Source: Pseudomonas putida (GTDB lineage Bacteria; Pseudomonadota; Gammaproteobacteria; Pseudomonadales; Pseudomonadaceae). From it: a stretch of DNA of 64,000 bases. The translations under genes were made by a program, and so were the position numbers. The notes beneath the pieces were generated by a model. That model was given only the letters and a program-made list of their open reading frames with translations. It did no database searches and had not been told where the DNA came from. The DNA lies in the NCBI RefSeq assembly GCF_028682475.1, contig NZ_JANHLE010000001.1:310001-374000 (forward strand), given 5' to 3'. Shown here piece after piece: positions 9,279 through 18,430 of the stretch (its first letter is position 1; each line of letters opens with the position of its first letter).

Positions 9279-9341
9279 AATTGACAGCCCCTCAATTTGC
9301 TCGGCGCGCAAGCTCGATGCTAATCTGAGAGTCTGTCAATT
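9279..9341. promoter_or_regulatory. TetR-type operators 3 and 4 in front of the tetR gene
   Basis: Site 3 (9279-9297) is AATTGA-N7-TCAATT, the same core and spacing as sites 1 and 2. Site 4 (9323-9341) keeps the TCAATT half perfectly but has a degenerate left half, ATCTGA. Their centres are again 44 bp apart, repeating the geometry of sites 1 and 2. They sit just before the tetR ATG at 9361, consistent with autoregulation. Confidence 0.65.
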
Positions 9342-9360
9342 AAGCCCAAGGGAAGCCTGG

Positions 9361-10089
9361 ATGTCTGAAAGCTCCGTCACCTCTGCAACCGCCAAGGCAG
9401 TACCGCGCAAACGTTCGGGCCGTCGTCCAAAAAGTGATCAGGATGTTTCGCGAGAGGCGATGATTACGTGCGCCATCGGGATTGCGCAGAACGAATCCCT
9501 GACAGAAGTCAGCATGGTCCGGATCGGGAAAGAACTCGGCGTCGCGGCAGGCATGGTCCATTACCACCTGGGCAGCCGCGATGAACTGATCAGCGCGGTG
9601 ATCAACGCTGCTTTCAAGGATCGCTTGCAGCAACTACCCGCCCTCACGGGCGATTGGCGCAAAGACATCGAAGCCTTCGCTCGCTCGTCGCTCGCGACCC
9701 TCGAACGCTGGCCTGGGCTGGCCACCTATATACTCACCGAGAACAAGTTCCGCTTGTTCCAACGCGTGCAACCCGGCGAGATCGATTATGGCTTGGCCTA
9801 CTTCGATCATATCGGCCAGATTCTCAAGGCAGCCACGCTGCCACAGCCCTTCGCCGCCATGGCCTATCACCTGTTGTTGCTTTTCGTCTCGGTGATCGCA
9901 GCAGAAAAGGAAAACCATCAGGCCCCACATGCCCATAGCGATTTCATTAGCGGCTACCTGATGAAATCCACACAACATTATCCAGGGGCTGCATTTCTTG
10001 CCTCGGACTTTGTCGCCATCGATAGCACCATCACGTTCGACGCAGGCTTGGCCTTGCTGCTGGATGGTTTCGACAGCTGGCGCAGATAG
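9361..10089 (+). CDS. TetR-family transcriptional regulator, divergent from the catabolic operon
   Basis: A 242-residue one-domain regulator. After a basic lead (RKRSGRRPKSDQDVSREAM), the helix-turn-helix runs through SLTEVSMVRIGKELGVAAGMVHYHLGSRDELI, a typical TetR recognition helix with YHLGSRDEL. The C-terminal part is helical and would bind the inducer. AAGGGAAG precedes the ATG. The gene faces the eight-gene catabolic operon across 237 bases with three clear and one degenerate copy of the same palindrome, so it most likely represses both directions until the substrate or its CoA ester is bound. Confidence 0.88.
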   Translation: MSESSVTSATAKAVPRKRSGRRPKSDQDVSREAMITCAIGIAQNESLTEVSMVRIGKELGVAAGMVHYHLGSRDELISAVINAAFKDRLQQLPALTGDWRKDIEAFARSSLATLERWPGLATYILTENKFRLFQRVQPGEIDYGLAYFDHIGQILKAATLPQPFAAMAYHLLLLFVSVIAAEKENHQAPHAHSDFISGYLMKSTQHYPGAAFLASDFVAIDSTITFDAGLALLLDGFDSWRR

Positions 10090-10141
10090 GCGCGTCTAAA
10101 CCCAGACCTTTCGTACGACAGCCTGCGACCTGGAACCGGAT

Positions 10142-10555
10142 TTACGCCACCGAATACGGAAAGAAAAAGCGGTGCCGGTGATGGATGCCTTGCATGCCTG
10201 GATGATCGCTCAACGCCAACTTGTGCACGATGGCTCGGCCATTAGCAAAGCACTGGATTACAGCCTCAAACGCTGGACGGCGCTGTCGCGCTATCTCGAT
10301 GACGGGGCCGTACCCATTGACAATAATTGGGCTGAGAACCAGATCCGGCCCTGGGCGCTGGGGCGCAAAAACTGGCTCTTTGCAGGGTCACTGCGCAGCG
10401 GCAAACGGGCGGCGGCGATCATGAGCTTGATCCAGTCGGCGCGGCTCAATGGGCATGATCCGTATGCTTATCTGAAAGACGTCCTCACGCGTCTGCCGAC
10501 GCAACGAGCAAGTGATATCGCGCAGTTGCTGCCGCATAAGTGGCAACCGGTTTAG
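10142..10555 (+). pseudogene. IS66-family transposase (TnpC), C-terminal remnant
   Basis: The frame encodes about 137 residues matching the C-terminal end of IS66 TnpC: LRHRIRKEKAVPVMDALHAW, ALDYSLKRWTALSRYLDDG, the DNNWAENQIRPWALGRKNWLFAGS block with the last catalytic Glu, and the tail DVLTRLPTQRASDIAQLLPHKW. Intact TnpC is around 500 residues, so most of the protein, including the earlier catalytic residues, is gone, as are tnpA and tnpB. Homology seems to start at about 10142 without a proper start codon. The remnant sits between the tetR gene and the defence operon and probably marks a junction between imported segments. Confidence 0.85.
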
Positions 10556-10558
10556 TTA

Positions 10559-10585
10559 CGCAAGACGGGATGCCCGGACGCATAC
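10559..10585 (+). mobile_element. Probable right terminal inverted repeat of the IS66 remnant
   Basis: Just after the transposase stop comes a stretch whose complement begins GTATGCGTCCGGGC, close to the GTAAGCG-type ends I recall for Pseudomonas IS66 elements. The left end is missing from the window, so this is one surviving end. Confidence 0.45.
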
Positions 10586-10615
10586 GCTAAGACAATTGCC
10601 TTGTTCATTCAGAAT

Positions 10616-10639
10616 GATAGGGGGCATACACCCCCTATC
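10616..10639. other. Perfect hairpin in the gap between the IS66 remnant and mcrC
   Basis: GATAGGGGG pairs with CCCCCTATC around a CATACA loop. A TTATTTTTT tract starts about 17 bases later on the plus strand, too far for a standard intrinsic terminator. The rest of 10586-10884 shows no gene I would defend. Confidence 0.4.
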
Positions 10640-10884
10640 GGTTTCACTTCGACTCTTATTTTTTGGCCAAGTGCATAGCTGACCAGCTACTCACCAATGA
10701 AAGGGATGTTCTTTTTGTCAGTCCGGCAGAATCTACGACCCATTAAGCTTGCATCCGAAAACTTATGAAACTACTCAACACCTACGACGACCGCGACGAA
10801 GCTGAAGAAGCCGCCGAGAAGCTAACAGGCGAGCAGCGCCTCGCTAGTGAGCGCACCGTGCCGCTCTTGGTAAATGAAGCCGCC

Positions 10885-10919
10885 AGCTCAGCTCAGCTCA
10901 GCTCAGCTCAGCTCAGCTT
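10885..10919 (+). repeat. Pentanucleotide tandem repeat (AGCTC)n across the mcrC stop codon
   Basis: Six perfect AGCTC units and a seventh AGCTT unit follow each other. The mcrC stop (TGA on the minus strand, 10908-10910) lies inside the array, so McrC ends ...SKLS within the repeat. Since the stop comes early in the array, copy-number change would mainly alter the 3' untranslated part. Confidence 0.9.
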
Positions 10920-12041
10920 GCTACATCGTCGCAGCACAACATTCATCAGTTGGGTTCGGATTTCTGTAGCCGAAGCAGCCAAATCAACTGTGGCAAACCG
11001 AATGGCATGCCCCTGAATCACAACCGTCTCGTCGACCGACAGGCCGATCGCAGGATGTAGCAACAACCCGCTAGCGCGATCGGCAAGAGCATCGCCACGC
11101 CCTGCCTGAGACCGCAGGTAGGCGTAGATTTGGTACATATAGCCGCTACGCAGGGTTTCCTCGCGGTACCAGCCATTCGTCACGATTGATGTGAACTTGG
11201 TGTCGATGACGATTCGCCGCCCAGTTGATGGGTGATCGAGAACAACGTCAGTTCGCATTGAGGGCAAGATCTTGTCGATCCCAGCGGTTTTTTTCTCAAT
11301 TTTCCAGCCGAGTGCGCTACCGCACTTTACCCGCCACCCCTGGGGACTTAGCACCACTTCGTAGAGCCCGCCGACAGCCCGCTCGAACAATCGGCGCACC
11401 CAAGTCACCTCTCGATCTGGCAAAGTGAGCACATTCGCCCCAGACACTTCAGATGGTATCGCCAAGTCGAATGCCAGCTTCGCGGCTGCCAGCATAAATC
11501 GATCGTCTGCATCGTTACGTCCAAAACGATCGGTGCTCATTTGAGCTCGCGTGGGTGAATCGCCAGATACCCCCATCGCCTTCATGCCACTCGCAAGTGA
11601 GCGGCATCGATGTGCAAGCTCTCTTCTCTGCACGATTCTGGAGATGGACTCCAGAGCAGCTCGGACAAAGCGATTGCGAGGCGTGTCGATAGTCAGCTCA
11701 TCGAATCGGCATGCTACCAACCCGCGATCCAACAACTGATGGCGTTCGCTAGTCAGAACATCGATACGGCCCCGAACACGATTAATCACGGCATCACGAG
11801 AACGGTAGCCAAGGCTTAGCCTGCGCCGTTGCCTTACCTCAACAGCATGAGCAAGAATCTCCGCAACCAGATCCGGCAGATCGTCAGGACTATCTTCCAA
11901 GCCGACCTTGCCGATATCACAAGTGCGAAACAGGTCCGAGGCGTAGAGCATCAGCAGCCAAAGGTTGCGCACCGGAATGCGTCCGATGAAGCCCTCGGCA
12001 CTCGCGGGCACGCTATCCACCTGCTCTGCGATGCTGCTCAT
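10908..12041 (-). CDS. mcrC: McrC-type nuclease subunit of a McrBC modification-dependent restriction system
   Basis: A 377-residue McrC. The N-terminal GFIGRIPVRNLWLLMLYASDLF block is typical of the family, and a PD-(D/E)xK nuclease core appears at about residues 265-285 (RTDVVLDH...RRIVIDTKF), followed by the YMYQIYAYL helix with its Gln. McrC docks on McrB rings and cuts DNA near modified cytosines. Its ATG at 12041 overlaps the mcrB stop by one base (a GTG one codon earlier is possible). It is the last gene of the nine-gene defence operon. Its C-terminus runs into a pentanucleotide repeat. Confidence 0.9.
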   Translation of the reverse strand: MSSIAEQVDSVPASAEGFIGRIPVRNLWLLMLYASDLFRTCDIGKVGLEDSPDDLPDLVAEILAHAVEVRQRRRLSLGYRSRDAVINRVRGRIDVLTSERHQLLDRGLVACRFDELTIDTPRNRFVRAALESISRIVQRRELAHRCRSLASGMKAMGVSGDSPTRAQMSTDRFGRNDADDRFMLAAAKLAFDLAIPSEVSGANVLTLPDREVTWVRRLFERAVGGLYEVVLSPQGWRVKCGSALGWKIEKKTAGIDKILPSMRTDVVLDHPSTGRRIVIDTKFTSIVTNGWYREETLRSGYMYQIYAYLRSQAGRGDALADRASGLLLHPAIGLSVDETVVIQGHAIRFATVDLAASATEIRTQLMNVVLRRCSKLS

Positions 12042-14257
12042 CACCAACCCTGTGTCAGCCGTGCAATCGCCTTTTCTGCTTCGTCGGGCGCGTCAAACCA
12101 ATATTCATCCAGCAACGGGCCGATCTCCGTCTCTACGACCTGCTGGAACCACTTCTTCGTGTCTCCCGACTCCAGTCGATGCGCGGGTGTCACATAGCTG
12201 TGGCCAATCCGGAACTGCTTACCAAGACGGACATCCGCCGCAATCTGATCATTCAGCGTGGAAAATCGTTGCTCGATATCCTCCACCAAGACTGGATCAA
12301 CAGCACACTCTTTGACTACCCAGTTCCGCCACACGAGCCCAAGCCTCGGCTCCAGACCAATGAAAGCGAAGCGGCGACGCAGCGCCAGATCGACCAGCGC
12401 GAGTGATCTGTCCGCAATGTTCATGGTGCCGATAACATACAAATTTTCGGGAATGTGGACAGGACGACGCTTACCATCTGCATCTGGGTAGCAGAGTTCC
12501 AATGCTTCGCTGGGTGTACGCTTTCCTGCTTCCAGCAGCGTCAACAGCTCTCCGAAGATCTGCGCGGGATTACCACGATTGATTTCCTCAATCACCACAA
12601 CAAACTTCGAAGACGGGTCTTTGCTGGCAGCCTTAATCGCTTCCATGAAGACACCGTCCGCCAGCGACAATTTACCTTCACCAGTCGGGCGCCAGCCTCG
12701 TACAAAGTCCTCGTAGGACAAGTTGGGATGGAATTGAACCGCCCTAACCTTACTATCGTCCTTCTGCCCCACTAGCGCGAAGGCCAGCCGCTTAGCCAGC
12801 CAAGTCTTTCCTGTGCCCGGAGGCCCCTGCAGGATCAGGTTTTTCTTGGCTCGCAGCCGATCTAATAGGAGGTCGATCTCGGTCCGAGCAAGGAAACACC
12901 CATCCCTGAGCATATCTTCGACCAAATACGGGATAATTGGCGCTGCCACTTGAAACGCTTCGCTAACTGCACTTGTAGCTACCTGGTCTTGAGCGCTGCC
13001 GTCAGCCTCGTCAGAGGGCACAGGTTCGTCGTCCGGGCCCTTGTACATCCAGGACTCTAACGATAGGTCCGGAAAGCTATGGACGGGATAATCGTCTTCG
13101 CTGAAGCGCGCACGCAGATCGTCAACCAGCTTCAGATAGCTCCCGGCATCACAGGGGCCTTGCTGGCCACTTATGGCGACATTCAGACCGAGCCGCTTGT
13201 TGATGTAGTGACGCGACTGGCTATCGAGGGTCAGAAACTCCCACGGATGTGTCCAGTAAAGGCCTGTCGAAAGATTCCAGGCAACGCCCCACACCTGGGT
13301 CGCCTCGTTGTAAGCCTGGATGAAAGCAATCCGGGTATCCGGCTGGTCGTCTTCCAACATGCTGTGCGCGGCCACGAACACTTTCCACAAAGTGTCAATG
13401 TCGCTCGCCCCGCGCTTGTCGGCGTAAGCAAAAAACCAGGAGCGCTGATTGTTGAGGACGGGAATACCCTCGAATGAAGGCGGAACAGGGACGGTTACTC
13501 CCAGCAACTTGGCCAGCTCACTCGCTATGGTTTTGCGATTGGCATCGGTCATTGACCGGTTGAAAGTCCCCATCGTGGTGAACGGGCAAATATCCCTCAG
13601 CGGGCCACTGGTGCTATCTGGAAACTTGTCCTGCAGATAACCGAGTCCCGGCACACGCGAACCAATCTCGTGGATACCCTTGATGAGCGGGGTTCGGTCG
13701 TCCGCGTAGGTCAGCAGTTTTTCCGCCACCGCTTCATAGAAGTCCGTCCACTGAAAGCGCTGCTTTTCGGACAAAACTGACCCAAAACGCTCACGCCAAT
13801 AGGGTTCATTGCGAAAGCGATCCACATCCTGCAACTGCTTGTCGAAAGCGAACGCGATCAACGCGTCGTTCATCCAATCGCCTGGAGTCACACGCCAGAT
13901 GGTGGCCCGGAAGGTATAGAAGTACCACTCACGCACCCCTTCGGTCGGCAACCATTGCACCTGCACCCGCTCACCATCTTGCGGGTTGTCGAGGATGGTA
14001 CCAATGGCTTTGATGCCCAGGACGGATACCGTGCGCTCTCGGTTATCGAACGGCAGCCCATGTTTACGCGTATAAGCTGCCTTAATGGCAATCCGTTCTC
14101 CGGGGCGCATAGAGCGAACCAGAGCCATTTCCTTGTCGTTCGGTTTACTAATCTCCCAAAGCCCTTGAGAAAGAAAACGTTCGCTCTGGTCGTTAGTGTG
14201 TCCAAAGCTGGCACCGACAAACCAGGTCGTGCTCGCCATGCTGTCACTGGTGATCAT
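12041..14257 (-). CDS. mcrB: McrB-type AAA+ GTPase with an N-terminal reader-like domain
   Basis: A 738-residue protein. The C-terminal motor has Walker A GPPGTGKT (about residue 478), Walker B VVVIEEINRG and the McrB signature GTMNIADRSLALVDLALRRRF; McrB rings hydrolyse GTP and drive McrC. The N-terminal part (from TTWFVGASFGHTNDQSERFL to the GDWMNDALIAF region) resembles PUA/EVE-like modules that read modified bases, then comes a second block (FFAYADKRGASDIDTLWKVF). E. coli McrB has a different N-terminus, so target choice may differ. The start is ATG 14257, because AAGGGGG lies right before it, overlapping the hsdR stop. This ties McrBC to the Type I genes. Confidence 0.88.
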   Translation of the reverse strand: MITSDSMASTTWFVGASFGHTNDQSERFLSQGLWEISKPNDKEMALVRSMRPGERIAIKAAYTRKHGLPFDNRERTVSVLGIKAIGTILDNPQDGERVQVQWLPTEGVREWYFYTFRATIWRVTPGDWMNDALIAFAFDKQLQDVDRFRNEPYWRERFGSVLSEKQRFQWTDFYEAVAEKLLTYADDRTPLIKGIHEIGSRVPGLGYLQDKFPDSTSGPLRDICPFTTMGTFNRSMTDANRKTIASELAKLLGVTVPVPPSFEGIPVLNNQRSWFFAYADKRGASDIDTLWKVFVAAHSMLEDDQPDTRIAFIQAYNEATQVWGVAWNLSTGLYWTHPWEFLTLDSQSRHYINKRLGLNVAISGQQGPCDAGSYLKLVDDLRARFSEDDYPVHSFPDLSLESWMYKGPDDEPVPSDEADGSAQDQVATSAVSEAFQVAAPIIPYLVEDMLRDGCFLARTEIDLLLDRLRAKKNLILQGPPGTGKTWLAKRLAFALVGQKDDSKVRAVQFHPNLSYEDFVRGWRPTGEGKLSLADGVFMEAIKAASKDPSSKFVVVIEEINRGNPAQIFGELLTLLEAGKRTPSEALELCYPDADGKRRPVHIPENLYVIGTMNIADRSLALVDLALRRRFAFIGLEPRLGLVWRNWVVKECAVDPVLVEDIEQRFSTLNDQIAADVRLGKQFRIGHSYVTPAHRLESGDTKKWFQQVVETEIGPLLDEYWFDAPDEAEKAIARLTQGW

Positions 14258-14267
14258 CCATGCCCCC

Positions 14268-17255
14268 TTAGTAATACTGTCGGATGTAGCTATAGGCTTT
14301 CTCGAACAGTTCTTCATCCGCATGCAGCTTGTACTTGAAGAGGGCCTTGCGCAGTGCCTTCTTCACTTCGCGCTCACCAGCTTGGGTTCCCTGCCAACCT
14401 GGGAAGCGCACCAGGCGCACGATCTCGTCGATGTCTGCGACCACCCGCTCGACCATGATTGGCGTCTCGGCCGTCTTGACCTCATTGAACAGCTCGGTCA
14501 GCGCCGCCTTGCCGCGATCCTCGTCTTCTTCGGGCGGTATTTCCTTCTCAGCCTCGCGCGTTTCCTTGGCGATCTCCAACAAGGCTTTCAAAAACTCTAC
14601 GCTGTTGATCTGCCCGGACTCGAAGCGATCTTTCAACGCATCGAGCCGCTCCGATAACTGCTTAAACTTGGGGTTGCCACTGTGGCCGCGAAGCCGGCGT
14701 TTAAGCTTGATCTCGATTTCCTTAGCCTTCTTCGGGTCAGGGTTCGAGAGAACTGCCTCTAGCAAATCGGCGTCCAGCACCAGAGTGTCGAGGTCATCGC
14801 GCACCGCATCCACATGTACGTTCTGGTGAATCAGCTCGATAGTCTTGGCACCCAGTGAGTGCCAGATTAGCTTGCCGTGACCGCTGGAAGGCTGAACGGA
14901 CTGATACACCTGTGAAAGCCACTTGTAGTCTTGCTCGAAAGGCCCCAAAACCGTGTCGGGTGACAGCGCCTCCCAAATTTTGTTGAGTACGCTGTATTCG
15001 GCGGCAAAGTTGTCCCGCACCTCGTTGTTCGGCAAACACTCCTGTGCAGCCATCAGGCCTTCATAGCCTTGCTGGTCACGATCAATGCCGGGGAAAAAGG
15101 CCAGGCACTTCTGTATCGCTTCGGGCAGCTTGTCCTTCAGCTCTTGGATGTTGCTAACAACCTGTTTGACGCTCTGGTCATCGAACTCCAGCGCAGCGGC
15201 CACATCGTCGAAGATGCCCAGATAATCCACGATCAGGCCATGGGTTTTCTGCTCAGAGTAGGTCCGGTTCACCCGGCAGATCGCCTGCAACAAGGTGTGG
15301 TCACGTAACGGCTTGTCTAGGTACATTGCCTGCAAGATCGGCGCATCGAAGCCGGTCAATAGCTTGGCTGTGACAATGATCAGCTTCAGCGGGTCGGCTG
15401 GGTCGCGGAAGCGGTCGAGCAGCCGTTCCTCTTCATCACGCGAGCGGTCGTAAGCCGCGTACTCCGGGTGAGCCTTCTTATCGGATGCCTGCACAGACAT
15501 CACGATGTCGGTGGCCTCCGGTGGCAGAAGCTTATCCAACTCCGCCTTGAACAGCAGGCACGACTCCCGATCGAAGGTGACGATCTGGCCCTTAAAGCCA
15601 TTGGGCTCGACCTTGCCCTGAAAGTGCTGAACGATGTCCTCACATACCTTGCGAATACGCTCGGGGGTCTTTACCAACACGGCCATCTTCGCGGCGGTCT
15701 TAGCGAGGTTGTCCTTATCCAGGTCCGACAGGCCACCAGTCAAGTCCTTGTAGGCGGCGTCAAGGGCAACCTTGTCGATGTGCAGGTCAATCAAGCGCGG
15801 TTCGAAGTGCAGCTTCAGCGTAGCACCGTCGCGAATCGATTCTTCGAAGCCGTAGCGGCTCATATAGCCCTTATCGTCTTCGTCGGCGCCAAAGGCGTAG
15901 AAGGTGTTGCGGTCGGAGCGGTTGATGGGCGTACCAGTCAGGCCGAAAAGAAACGCATTGGGCAGGGCCTCGCGCATCTTGCGACCCAGGTCGCCTTCTT
16001 GCGTGCGATGGGCCTCGTCCACCAGCGCAATGATGTTGCTGCGATCGTTCAGGCTGCCTGTGGCCTCGCCGAATTTGAAGATTGTGGTGATGATGATCTT
16101 GCGCACATCCTGCGCAAGGAGTTGCTGCAACTTCTCGCGTGTGTCGGCCTTTTCCAGATTAGGAATATCTGCCCCGGTGAACGTGCCGGTGATCTGACTG
16201 TCAAGATCGATTCGGTCTACCACGATCAGTACCGTGGGGTTCTTAAGGCCGGCATGCATCCGTAACTTCTGCGCGGCAAACACCATCAATAAGGACTTTC
16301 CCGAGCCTTGAAAATGCCAAATCAGGCCTTTTTTCGGATAGCCCGCCAGCACCCGCTCGACAACCTTGTTAGCCGCCTCGTACTGCTGATAGCGGCAGAT
16401 GATCTTGATGCGGCGCTGCTTTTTGTCTGTAGCGAACAGCGTGAAGCTACCGAGAATGTCCAACAACACCTGCGGCCGCAGCATGCTCTCGGCGGACAGC
16501 TTGAGGGATTTCAATGGGTGATGTTGCGCATCGCCACCGTCCAGGTGCCATGGCCCCCAATCCTTGACCGGTAGGCCAATCGACCCAAAGTGGTAAGCCT
16601 TGCCCTCGGTGGCGACCGAAAACACGTTGCAGACGAACAGCTCTGGAACGAACTTTTCATAGTCATCGTGCACCTGCACTGCGCCATCGACCCAGCTGAT
16701 ACATTTCTTGACCGGCGTCTTGGCCTCGATCAGTACTAGCGGCAGACCGTTGACCAACAGCACTAGATCGGCACGGCGCTCAGTAGGACCTGCGCGATAG
16801 ATGTACTGCTGAGTGACGAAGTACTGGTTCTGCGATAGATCATCCAGATCGATCAGCCGCACCGGCACATGCTCGTTGTTCTGGCCGAAAGGCATGGAGC
16901 GCTCGCCGCGCATCCACGCGGTCATCTCTTCGTTGGCCCGGATCAGGCCATCCGAACGCACCGATAGCACGATGGCACGCAGTTTGTAGAGCACCTCATC
17001 GGCGCGATCAGGGTGGGTGGAAATTTCCGGATTCAGTCGGATCAACGCATCTCGTAGCCACGGTTCAACCAGCACTTCCTGAATCTGGCGCGGTACTTCA
17101 GCAGGTGCCACGTAGCGCCAGCCGATGCCTTTGGGGTTGGGGCCATAGAAGGCATGATGTTCTGAGACTGTATTGGTCGGGACAGCCTTGAACGGGCCGG
17201 CGAGCAGATCGCGGACGTAGGCTTCAACAGTATTGGATTCGTTGAAATAGCTCAC
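14268..17255 (-). CDS. hsdR: Type I restriction enzyme R subunit (HsdR)
   Basis: A full-length 995-residue HsdR. The N-terminal nuclease has RADLVLLVNGLPLVLIEAKTP (D163, E177-x-K179). The motor follows with HFQGSGKSLLM (Walker A, about 316-321), LVDEAHRT (413-416), FLFGLTGTPI and the late QAICRVNRTYSEQKTHGLIVDY block. It translocates and cuts DNA lacking the host methylation. It overlaps hsdS by 4 bases, and its stop overlaps the mcrB ribosome-binding site. The C-terminal 200 residues are charged helices that contact HsdM in this family. Confidence 0.93.
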   Translation of the reverse strand: MSYFNESNTVEAYVRDLLAGPFKAVPTNTVSEHHAFYGPNPKGIGWRYVAPAEVPRQIQEVLVEPWLRDALIRLNPEISTHPDRADEVLYKLRAIVLSVRSDGLIRANEEMTAWMRGERSMPFGQNNEHVPVRLIDLDDLSQNQYFVTQQYIYRAGPTERRADLVLLVNGLPLVLIEAKTPVKKCISWVDGAVQVHDDYEKFVPELFVCNVFSVATEGKAYHFGSIGLPVKDWGPWHLDGGDAQHHPLKSLKLSAESMLRPQVLLDILGSFTLFATDKKQRRIKIICRYQQYEAANKVVERVLAGYPKKGLIWHFQGSGKSLLMVFAAQKLRMHAGLKNPTVLIVVDRIDLDSQITGTFTGADIPNLEKADTREKLQQLLAQDVRKIIITTIFKFGEATGSLNDRSNIIALVDEAHRTQEGDLGRKMREALPNAFLFGLTGTPINRSDRNTFYAFGADEDDKGYMSRYGFEESIRDGATLKLHFEPRLIDLHIDKVALDAAYKDLTGGLSDLDKDNLAKTAAKMAVLVKTPERIRKVCEDIVQHFQGKVEPNGFKGQIVTFDRESCLLFKAELDKLLPPEATDIVMSVQASDKKAHPEYAAYDRSRDEEERLLDRFRDPADPLKLIIVTAKLLTGFDAPILQAMYLDKPLRDHTLLQAICRVNRTYSEQKTHGLIVDYLGIFDDVAAALEFDDQSVKQVVSNIQELKDKLPEAIQKCLAFFPGIDRDQQGYEGLMAAQECLPNNEVRDNFAAEYSVLNKIWEALSPDTVLGPFEQDYKWLSQVYQSVQPSSGHGKLIWHSLGAKTIELIHQNVHVDAVRDDLDTLVLDADLLEAVLSNPDPKKAKEIEIKLKRRLRGHSGNPKFKQLSERLDALKDRFESGQINSVEFLKALLEIAKETREAEKEIPPEEDEDRGKAALTELFNEVKTAETPIMVERVVADIDEIVRLVRFPGWQGTQAGEREVKKALRKALFKYKLHADEELFEKAYSYIRQYY

Positions 17256-18430
17256 TCTACGCCCCCTGCAATTTCTGCCAAAAGCTGTTTTTTCATTTCC
17301 GCGGCAGACGAACGACGTACCGCCGCCGCCTGTTCCGCAGACATCGCGCTCGCCATCTCCTTCAGTAGCTGTTGCTGTATTTCCAAAGGCGGCAAAGGAA
17401 GACGCACACGGAGCAGATTGCTGGCGTTCACGTTTGCCTGGCTGACCGCTTTCGTCGCATACGCGAGTACTTGTCGACGTCCAAAATCAGAGTTCAGGTA
17501 AAGAGTTAAGAACTTCGGCTCCAGCTTTTCTAGGTTCGTTTTGATTCGCACAAGGTACGAAGCAAAGACATGATCGCCCTGGAGCTCGTACACACCCGTT
17601 CGGCCAACCAGCTCGTAACTATTGGTGCGATTAAAAAGCACATCACCGTGAATGAGTCGATAGGCTTCGAAGTCTTTATTGTTGAGGTCGACATACTTGA
17701 TGTCGTTCTCGACACAACGCCCATCTTCAATATTCATCATCCGTAGCATCGGATATTGACCTTCCGATCCGGCATTGATTGAGAGGCCGTACTGTGTTCC
17801 TTGAATAACTGAACCAAGGTCAACGATTGGCCATTCCCGACTGAGAACATCAGCTAGGAGTGACCGCCCAAAGCGCGCTACATGATTCACTACATCGTCG
17901 TGAGCGGCCATCACATTTTCCGTTGCCGTGAGCATTTCAACGAAACGTACTTGCTCATCCTCAGGTGGCAACGCAAACTCAAACTGCGCTAGGTCTGAAT
18001 AGTTGATGTAAGGATTGACCGAACCTTTCGAGTTCTTGATCGAGAAATTGTTGAATGCATCAGTCTGCATCAGGAACGGTAAGAATGTTGGCAGAAGCTC
18101 CCGAGGACTCTTCGGCTCCAGCACGAAGGTCGTGTTGGCGCAAATACCGTCGAAATCAGCGATTGCGACTTTCCGCAAATAGGTTCGACGTGAGCCATAA
18201 AGGACTTGTCCAGGCTTGAATCGCATGTGAAAGGCTGGCCCCAAGTAACCTGAACCAATCTCACCCCAGCGACGCAGGCGAAGGTCGTCGGTATCCATGT
18301 GCTCACCAGCGATGTAGCGCTCCAGTCCGGAGGTTTCTGGATCGGCCTTCTCTTTGCATTGGCGCACAACATCGCCGAACTTCACCCGACGCCAGTCGGG
18401 TTTCATGACATTCTTATTCTTGTCAGACAC
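17252..18430 (-). CDS. hsdS: Type I restriction-modification specificity subunit (HsdS)
   Basis: 392 residues with two target-recognition domains. The first spans roughly residues 10-150 (from WRRVKFGDVVRQ to INYSDLAQFEFALPPEDEQ), then a helical spacer (VEMLTATENVMAAHDDVV), then the second (from REWPIVDLGSVIQGTQYGL to LLRVRLPLPPLEIQQQLL) and a final helix. The GTG at 18430 overlaps the upstream hsdM stop by 8 bases. With two unlike HsdM proteins encoded just upstream, each half of HsdS may seat a different methyltransferase. There is only one hsdS and no sign of shuffling repeats or silent hsdS copies. Confidence 0.9.
   Translation of the reverse strand: MSDKNKNVMKPDWRRVKFGDVVRQCKEKADPETSGLERYIAGEHMDTDDLRLRRWGEIGSGYLGPAFHMRFKPGQVLYGSRRTYLRKVAIADFDGICANTTFVLEPKSPRELLPTFLPFLMQTDAFNNFSIKNSKGSVNPYINYSDLAQFEFALPPEDEQVRFVEMLTATENVMAAHDDVVNHVARFGRSLLADVLSREWPIVDLGSVIQGTQYGLSINAGSEGQYPMLRMMNIEDGRCVENDIKYVDLNNKDFEAYRLIHGDVLFNRTNSYELVGRTGVYELQGDHVFASYLVRIKTNLEKLEPKFLTLYLNSDFGRRQVLAYATKAVSQANVNASNLLRVRLPLPPLEIQQQLLKEMASAMSAEQAAAVRRSSAAEMKKQLLAEIAGGVE

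Noticed and set aside
10765..11016. An 83-residue plus-strand frame starting MKLLNTYDDRDEAEEAAEKL
   Set aside because: The first 40 residues look protein-like, but there is no good ribosome-binding site, and the rest runs through the AGCTC repeat and antisense to mcrC. It may be the start of a broken gene; too weak to call.
17252..18430. Phase-variable hsdS by recombination
   Set aside because: There is only one hsdS, with no silent partial copies or inverted repeats nearby.
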